Assembly (NCBI GenBank): GCA_017627975.1
Contig: JAGAFT010000031.1
Location: 1-10,089, forward strand
Length of the DNA: 10,089 bases
Reading direction: 5' to 3'
Origin: Oscillospiraceae bacterium
GTDB lineage: Bacteria > Bacillota_A > Clostridia > Oscillospirales > Oscillospiraceae
Of this stretch, positions 6,127 through 10,089 are shown piece by piece. The notes beneath the pieces were generated by a model that saw nothing but the letters and a program-made list of their open reading frames with translations, made no database searches and was not told the origin of the DNA. Each line of letters starts with the position of its first letter. Position 1 is the stretch's first letter. The translations under genes and the position numbers were made by a program.

Positions 6127-7212
6127 ATGAAACACATCAAACGCATTTCGATTCTGCTGCTTGCGGCGATGATGCTCCTTTCCCTCTGCGCCTGCGGTTC
6201 GACCGGAAACAGGACAGAGGCCAAGGGCGCCGCGCAGACAAGCAGCGCGTACAGCAGCTATGATGTCGCGGACTATGCCATGGAAGAAGCCATGATGGCC
6301 GACGGCGACATGGCCTACGGCTTTTCGGCAGTGCCGATGGCGGCGGTCAACAGCACGAGCAGAAGCACTTCGGCAGAAAACGGCGCGCAGAGCGATGCGC
6401 CGACAGAGAATCCGGACAAGATCATCTATTCCGCCGACGTGACGGTGGAAACCACCGCGTTTGAAGAGACGGTCGGCAAAGTCTCGACCCTGGTGGAGCA
6501 GTTCGGCGGCTGGATCGAGGCCAGCAGCGTCAGCGGCTCAAACTACTATCAGAAGGCCCGCGGAACTGCGTCAACCCGGGATGCAAGCTATACGCTCCGG
6601 ATCCCCAGCGGCCGTTTTCAGGAGCTGATGGACAGCCTCTCCGGGCTGGGGAACATCCCCTATTCGCACATCTACACCGAGAACGTGACGGCGCAGTACT
6701 ATGACGTCCAGGCGCACCTGAAGGCCTATCAGACGCAGGAGACGCGTCTTCTGGAGATGATGGAGCTTGCCGAGACGGTGGAGGATGTTATCACCATCGA
6801 GGACCGTCTGACGGAGCTGCGCTATCAGATTGAATCGCTGCAGTCCAGGCTGAACAACTGGGACCGCCGGGTGAGCTACAGCACCATTTCGCTGAGCGTG
6901 AAGGAGGTCCGGGAGTATACCCCGGAGGAGAAGGTGAACCCGAGCTACGGCGAGGAGCTTAAGCAGGCGCTGAAGGACGGTCTCACGAATGCGGGACAGT
7001 TCCTGAAGGATCTGCTGGTCTTCCTGGTAGAGGTGCTGCCGGTGCTGATCATCCTGGTTCCGGTGATCTGGCTGGTGGTCTGGCTGCTGCGCAAGCTGAT
7101 CCGGAAGATCGCGGCCAAAGCGGCTGCGAGGAAAGAAGCAAAGCGGGCCGCGAAAGCCGCGGCGAAGAGCGCCCCGGCGCCGGAGAAGGCCGAGCCCGCG
7201 GAGAAGACCTGA
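6127..7212 (+). CDS. DUF4349-type lipoprotein with C-terminal membrane anchor
   Basis: Function unknown. The start at 6127 is fixed by AGAAGGAGG at 6112-6120, 6 bases upstream; the frame is open further upstream but lacks a site. The 361-residue product opens with a lipoprotein signal peptide whose lipobox L-C-A-C predicts lipidation at Cys23. A low-complexity linker rich in Ser, Ala and Met follows (24-95). Residues about 98-260 match the DUF4349 pattern: KIIYSADVTVET at 98-109, FGGWIEASSVSG at 126-137, YTLRIPSGRF at 155-164, TAQYYDVQAHLKAYQTQE at 188-205, a helical hairpin with EDRLTELRYQIESLQSRL, and YSTISLSVKEV at 251-261. A hydrophobic helix at about 296-321 and a Lys/Ala-rich tail (322-361) close it. 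It would thus be anchored at both ends, an outward domain between a lipid and a transmembrane helix. Apparently first gene of a unit with the two motor-like genes downstream, 68 bases away and with no terminator between. Confidence 0.87.
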   Translation: MKHIKRISILLLAAMMLLSLCACGSTGNRTEAKGAAQTSSAYSSYDVADYAMEEAMMADGDMAYGFSAVPMAAVNSTSRSTSAENGAQSDAPTENPDKIIYSADVTVETTAFEETVGKVSTLVEQFGGWIEASSVSGSNYYQKARGTASTRDASYTLRIPSGRFQELMDSLSGLGNIPYSHIYTENVTAQYYDVQAHLKAYQTQETRLLEMMELAETVEDVITIEDRLTELRYQIESLQSRLNNWDRRVSYSTISLSVKEVREYTPEEKVNPSYGEELKQALKDGLTNAGQFLKDLLVFLVEVLPVLIILVPVIWLVVWLLRKLIRKIAAKAAARKEAKRAAKAAAKSAPAPEKAEPAEKT

Positions 7213-7220
7213 GCCGCGGG
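7195..7220 (+). other. GC hairpin spanning the stop codon of the DUF4349 gene
   Basis: CCCGCGG (7195-7201) and CCGCGGG (7214-7220) are perfect complements around a 12-base loop that contains the TGA stop (7210-7212). The right arm can instead pair with CGCGG at 7225-7229. No T-run follows, so it is not an intrinsic terminator. It could modulate the mRNA level of the two downstream genes, or be a by-product of high GC content. Confidence 0.35.
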
Positions 7221-7280
7221 ACAACGCGGCATCCGGTCTAAGCGGGAAAAGAAAAAGAAACAAGAATCGGAGGACAAACC

Positions 7281-8225
7281 ATGGGTGCATTGCGAAACAT
7301 GCCCGTAACGGGCGTGCTGGTCATCGCGGTGATCGCAGTTCTGTTTATTCTGGCAGTGATTCTGCTGTTTTATGTGAGGATCCGCTACCGCTTCCTGGAA
7401 GGGAAGGCGAGAGGGAACGACCCGGAGGTCCGGGGCTTCCGCTCGGCGGTGCTGAAGGAATACACCGCGGCGTACAAGCAGTACGGACAGGACGTCAACA
7501 CCCCCGCGATCATCGCGGATGTGGTGGGCGCGCGGCTTTCGGGGCTGCTGCTGTGCGAGCGCTTCCTGAATAACGCGGTCTCGCTCTTTGTGACGCTGGG
7601 CCTGTTCGGAACCTTCCTGGGCCTGAGCATGTCGGTCAGCTCTCTGACGGAGCTGATCGGCCTCTCGAACACGTCGGAGTGGCTGAGCGTCCTCGACAGC
7701 GTGGGCGGCGGACTGATGAGCGCGCTGAGCGGCATGGGCGTGGCGTTCTACACCTCGCTCTTCGGCGCGGGCTGCTCGATCCTGCTGACGATCCTGCGGA
7801 CGATTCTCTCGCCGCAGGCGGCGCGGGAACGCCTGGAGACCCGGCTGGAGCTGTGGCTGGACATGGAAATTGCGCCGACCCTCACCACCGAAGCGACGAA
7901 GGACGACGCGGACCTGGTAAACCGTCTGATCGACACGCTGAACGATTCCGTCTCCGAGATCCGCACGGCACTGCGATCCTCCGCGGAGAGCTATACCGTG
8001 AGCACCCAGGCGGCCTCGAACGTCTATGCCAGAGCCATCAACGAGCAGAAGGAGCACCTGAAGCACTTTGACGGGGCTCTTGAGAAGTTCAACAGCGGCG
8101 TGCATGACTTCTCCGAGGTGGACTACAACCTGCGCGGCAGCGTGGAGCGCATGGACCTTGCGGTGCGTGATCTGGCCTCGGCGCTGCGGGAGATCAACCG
8201 CCGTCTCGGAGGAACAAAGCAATGA
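7281..8225 (+). CDS. MotA/TolQ/ExbB/ZorA-type proton channel subunit
   Basis: Predicted membrane stator subunit that, with the B protein encoded next, turns proton flow into movement or force. The 314 residues give the TolQ/ExbB layout: TM1 at 11-32, a cytoplasmic loop of about 67 residues, TM2 at about 101-119 with TLGLFGTFLGL, and TM3 at about 145-172 with GMGVAFYTSLFGAGCSIL. A C-terminal helical tail (about 180-310) would lie in the cytoplasm. The GMxxAFxTSLxG pattern in TM3 resembles ZorA of Zorya and related orphan channels more than flagellar MotA, which has four helices. Polar Thr111, Thr158 and Ser159 are placed where such channels line the proton path (inference). The tail is much shorter than that of Zorya ZorA. 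GGAGG at 7269-7273 is 7 bases before the ATG. The stop overlaps the next start as ATGA, which implies coupled translation and a complex. Confidence 0.85.
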   Translation: MGALRNMPVTGVLVIAVIAVLFILAVILLFYVRIRYRFLEGKARGNDPEVRGFRSAVLKEYTAAYKQYGQDVNTPAIIADVVGARLSGLLLCERFLNNAVSLFVTLGLFGTFLGLSMSVSSLTELIGLSNTSEWLSVLDSVGGGLMSALSGMGVAFYTSLFGAGCSILLTILRTILSPQAARERLETRLELWLDMEIAPTLTTEATKDDADLVNRLIDTLNDSVSEIRTALRSSAESYTVSTQAASNVYARAINEQKEHLKHFDGALEKFNSGVHDFSEVDYNLRGSVERMDLAVRDLASALREINRRLGGTKQ

Positions 8226-9301
8226 GACGGCAGTACAAAGGCCGTACGGATGCGATGGTGAAGAGCCAGGAGGGCGAACAGGGCTTCTGGCCGTCGTATG
8301 CGGACATGATGTCAGCGGTGGCGCTGATTCTGTTCTTCCTGATGCTGCTGAGCTACATCTCGAACATGATCACCGGCAACAACCTCAAGAACACCGAGTC
8401 CCAGCTGGAGGATACACGAATCCAGCTGGTCGCGAGGGAAAAGGAGCTCAACGAGCTTGAAAGCACCCTGGCCGTGACGAAGCAGCAGGTGGAGGACGCG
8501 GCAAGCGAACTGGAAAAGGTCAGCGAGGACCTGGACGAGGTCAAGGTGACGCTGGCGGCCAAGGAAGAGGATCTGGCCGCCCAGGACAAGCTTCTCGCGG
8601 ACCAGAAAGCCCAGCTGGAGAGCCAGAGAAGCGTCCTTTCGGATCAGGAGAAGAAGCTTTCGGAGCAGCAGGCCCTGATCGGGGAGCAGGAAGAATACCT
8701 GTCGGCAGCGACCGAGGAGATTCTGGAGCTGCGCGGACAGATGGAAACGATCGTGGGCGTCCGCAAGTCGGTTCTGGAGCAGATCCGCGACAGCGTGGTC
8801 CAGGTCATGGGCGATTCGTCCAAGGTGAAGATCGACAACGGGAACATCGTGTTCAACGAAGGCGTTTTCTTCGATGTCGGCTCCTATGCGATCAAACCGG
8901 GCGCGGGCGAGATGCTGAGCCAGCTGAGCCGTGTGTTTGAGCGCTTCCTCAGTGATGAAAACAATCTCCGGTATGTGGACAGCATCGTGATTTCCGGCCA
9001 TGCCGACAGCACCGGCAATGCGCAGGACAACCGAACACTGTCGACGAACCGCGCGAATGCGGTGCTTGGATATCTGCTGGAAAGCGGCGGAGCCGGATTG
9101 CAGCGGTACTCCAGCTTCTTCTCTGCGTCGGGATACGGAGACACCCGCCCCGTGGCGTCGAACGACACGGAGGAAGGCCGCGCCCAGAACCGCCGGATCG
9201 AGATCTCCATCGTGCTGAAGGACGATTCGATCATGAACATCGTCAACAACTATCTGGAGCTGGATCTGCCGGCCGCCGCCCAGGCGGAGGCGCAGGGCTG
9301 A
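8222..9301 (+). CDS. MotB/OmpA-type stator partner with long coiled coil
   Basis: Predicted peptidoglycan-anchoring, proton-carrying partner of the preceding channel. The 359 residues are: short cytoplasmic N-terminus; one transmembrane helix at about 29-48, starting with YADMM, whose Asp28 is the expected protonatable residue; an uninterrupted coiled coil at about 53-178; and an OmpA-like domain at about 200-335. The last has ISGHADSTG at 257-265, LSTNRA at 273-278 and AQNRRIEISI at 321-330. Asp262 and Arg277 match the OmpA residues that bind the peptide of peptidoglycan. A short Ala-rich tail ends the protein. Flagellar MotB has only a short linker, so the 125-residue coil is the unusual part. 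GGAGG at 8208-8212 is 9 bases before the ATG, which overlaps the upstream stop by 4 bases. It is neither clearly flagellar nor clearly Zorya ZorB; no effector or flagellar gene is in view. Confidence 0.87.
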   Translation: MRRQYKGRTDAMVKSQEGEQGFWPSYADMMSAVALILFFLMLLSYISNMITGNNLKNTESQLEDTRIQLVAREKELNELESTLAVTKQQVEDAASELEKVSEDLDEVKVTLAAKEEDLAAQDKLLADQKAQLESQRSVLSDQEKKLSEQQALIGEQEEYLSAATEEILELRGQMETIVGVRKSVLEQIRDSVVQVMGDSSKVKIDNGNIVFNEGVFFDVGSYAIKPGAGEMLSQLSRVFERFLSDENNLRYVDSIVISGHADSTGNAQDNRTLSTNRANAVLGYLLESGGAGLQRYSSFFSASGYGDTRPVASNDTEEGRAQNRRIEISIVLKDDSIMNIVNNYLELDLPAAAQAEAQG

Positions 9302-9323
9302 GGCGAAGCCCGGACGGTACCGG

Positions 9324-9367
9324 AAATCAAAAACGGCATCCCTGTTTCATAGCGGAACGGGATGCCG
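9324..9367 (-). terminator. Hairpin with T-tract on the minus strand only
   Basis: CGGCATCCC (9334-9342) pairs perfectly with GGGATGCCG (9359-9367); inside, GTTTC (9344-9348) pairs with GGAAC (9354-9358) around a 5-base loop, with one bulged T. On the minus strand the stem is followed by TTTTTGATTT (9333-9324), the form of an intrinsic terminator. On the plus strand the next bases are AAATATAAG, without a T-run. Both flanking genes are on the plus strand, so as a terminator it would stop antisense RNA. It may also act as a 3' end-protecting hairpin for the upstream operon. Confidence 0.55.
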
Positions 9368-9412
9368 AAATATAAGAAATCAACACAAATCAAAAAGAAG
9401 GGCGGAGATACC

Positions 9413-10089
9413 ATGGCAGTACAGTTCTATGAATTCGGCAGGCTTCCGGACGGACGGAGCGTCACGGCGGCGAAGCTCACGAACCATGCAGGGGCATCCC
9501 TGACCGTGCTGGATTACGGCGCGACGGTGCAGGCACTCTGCATCCCCGACCGGGACGGAAAGCCGGTAGATGTCGTGCTCGGCTATGACACGGCGGCGGA
9601 GTACGCGAAAAACGGCGACTACCTCGGGGCGACCATCGGACGGGTCGGAAACCGCATCGGGAAGGCGGAGTTCTCCCTGAACGGAAAAACCTATGTCCTG
9701 GACAAAAACGACGGCGAGAACCACCTCCACGGCGGGAAAGAGGGCTTCGACAAGAAGATCTGGTGCATGGCGGCCCAGGGCGAGAGCCTGCTGTGCTGGA
9801 GAACATCCCCGGACGGAGAAGAGAACTACCCCGGAAACCTGAAGGTCCAGGTGCTGTTTCAGCTGACGGAGGACAACCGCTTCTGCATCAGCTATGACGC
9901 GGATACCGACGCGGACACGCTGGTGAACCTGACGAACCACAGTTATTTCAATCTCAACGGCGGCGGAAGCGTGCTGGGTCACCGCCTGCAGCTCTTTGCC
10001 GAGCGCTTTGCGGAGAATGACGAGGGGTGCCTGCCGACCGGGACGCTTCTGAAGGTGGAAGGGACGCCGTTTGACTTCCGTACGGAAAA
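9413..10089 (+). CDS. galM: Aldose 1-epimerase (mutarotase), 3' end outside window
   Basis: Interconverts alpha and beta anomers of glucose, galactose and related sugars, feeding the Leloir pathway. The reading frame is open from the ATG at 9413 to the window end (225 codons), about two thirds of a normal protein of about 340 residues. Family landmarks: LDYGATVQAL at 33-42, IGRVGNRIGKAEFSLNGK at 75-92 with Arg81, NHLHGG at 103-108 with the substrate-binding His, SPDGEENYPG at 132-141, and VNLTNHSYFNLNG at 171-183 with the catalytic His176. The catalytic Glu lies in the missing part. GGAG at 9404-9407 sits 5 bases before the start, with AAGAAGGG just ahead of it. It follows the motor-like genes by 111 bases, across a hairpin, and is probably a separate function. 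No convincing promoter is seen directly upstream. Confidence 0.93.
   Translation, partial: MAVQFYEFGRLPDGRSVTAAKLTNHAGASLTVLDYGATVQALCIPDRDGKPVDVVLGYDTAAEYAKNGDYLGATIGRVGNRIGKAEFSLNGKTYVLDKNDGENHLHGGKEGFDKKIWCMAAQGESLLCWRTSPDGEENYPGNLKVQVLFQLTEDNRFCISYDADTDADTLVNLTNHSYFNLNGGGSVLGHRLQLFAERFAENDEGCLPTGTLLKVEGTPFDFRTE

Noticed and set aside
6945..8222. A 425-codon minus-strand frame across the DUF4349 and channel genes
   Set aside because: It crosses two supported genes, is dominated by Arg, Gln and Ala, and has no plausible start site; a shadow of high GC.
7281..9301. Calling the motor-like pair a Zorya antiphage system
   Set aside because: The channel motifs are ZorA-like, but no ZorC, ZorD or ZorE follows, the A tail is short, the B protein has a long coil unlike ZorB, and the next gene is galM. 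A defence role cannot be supported from this window.
7281..9301. Calling the pair flagellar MotAB
   Set aside because: The A protein has three membrane helices and TolQ/ZorA-type motifs, where flagellar MotA has four, and no chemotaxis or flagellar genes are near.
9346..9376. Possible galM promoter using TTCATA and TATAAG
   Set aside because: Spacing is 19 bp, both boxes are poor, and the -35 lies inside a stable hairpin.

Overview
The window is GC-rich by eye, with strong AGGAGG-type ribosome-binding sites, near-consensus sigma-A promoters (TTGNNA, 17 bp, TATAAT) and an AT-rich divergent intergenic region. GlgC followed closely by what looks like glgD, a clostridial-type Prs, and a lipoprotein signal peptide ending in L-C-A-C all point to a monoderm Firmicute, most likely a gut Clostridium of the Oscillospiraceae/Ruminococcaceae type. 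That assignment is inferred from protein style and gene content; no rRNA or other strict marker is present.

Left arm (1-2962, minus strand). Reading leftwards from the divergent promoter region, the genes are prs (PRPP synthase), pth (peptidyl-tRNA hydrolase) and glgC (ADP-glucose pyrophosphorylase), followed by the first four codons of a further gene, probably glgD. prs and pth are 15 nt apart and in the same frame; pth has no visible Shine-Dalgarno. A 161-nt leader with a strong hairpin separates pth from glgC. The theme is PRPP supply, translation housekeeping and glycogen synthesis.

Centre (2963-6062). Bases 2963-3177 hold a good sigma-A promoter for prfB (release factor 2) and a weak candidate for prs. 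prfB has no programmed frameshift. A second near-perfect promoter drives a 548-residue membrane-anchored parvulin-type peptidyl-prolyl isomerase with two parvulin-like units and an acidic insertion. It ends in a textbook intrinsic terminator with a UNCG-type tetraloop.

Right arm (6063-9301, plus strand). A 15-bp palindrome precedes three genes that appear to form an operon: a DUF4349-type lipoprotein with a C-terminal membrane segment and Lys/Ala tail, a three-helix MotA/TolQ/ExbB/ZorA-type proton channel subunit, and a MotB/OmpA-type partner overlapping it by 4 nt. The B subunit has the proton-carrying Asp, an unbroken run of 18 heptads between membrane and peptidoglycan-binding domain, and a run of glutamines at one core position. 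No flagellar genes and no Zorya effector genes are in view, so this looks like a stand-alone proton-driven wall-linked motor or force transducer of unknown job. It is the most interesting part of the window.

Right edge (9302-10089). A hairpin whose T-tract lies on the minus-strand side precedes galM (aldose 1-epimerase), which runs off the window. No tRNA, rRNA, CRISPR, insertion sequence or phage signature was seen, and no gene-free stretch exceeds 300 bases.
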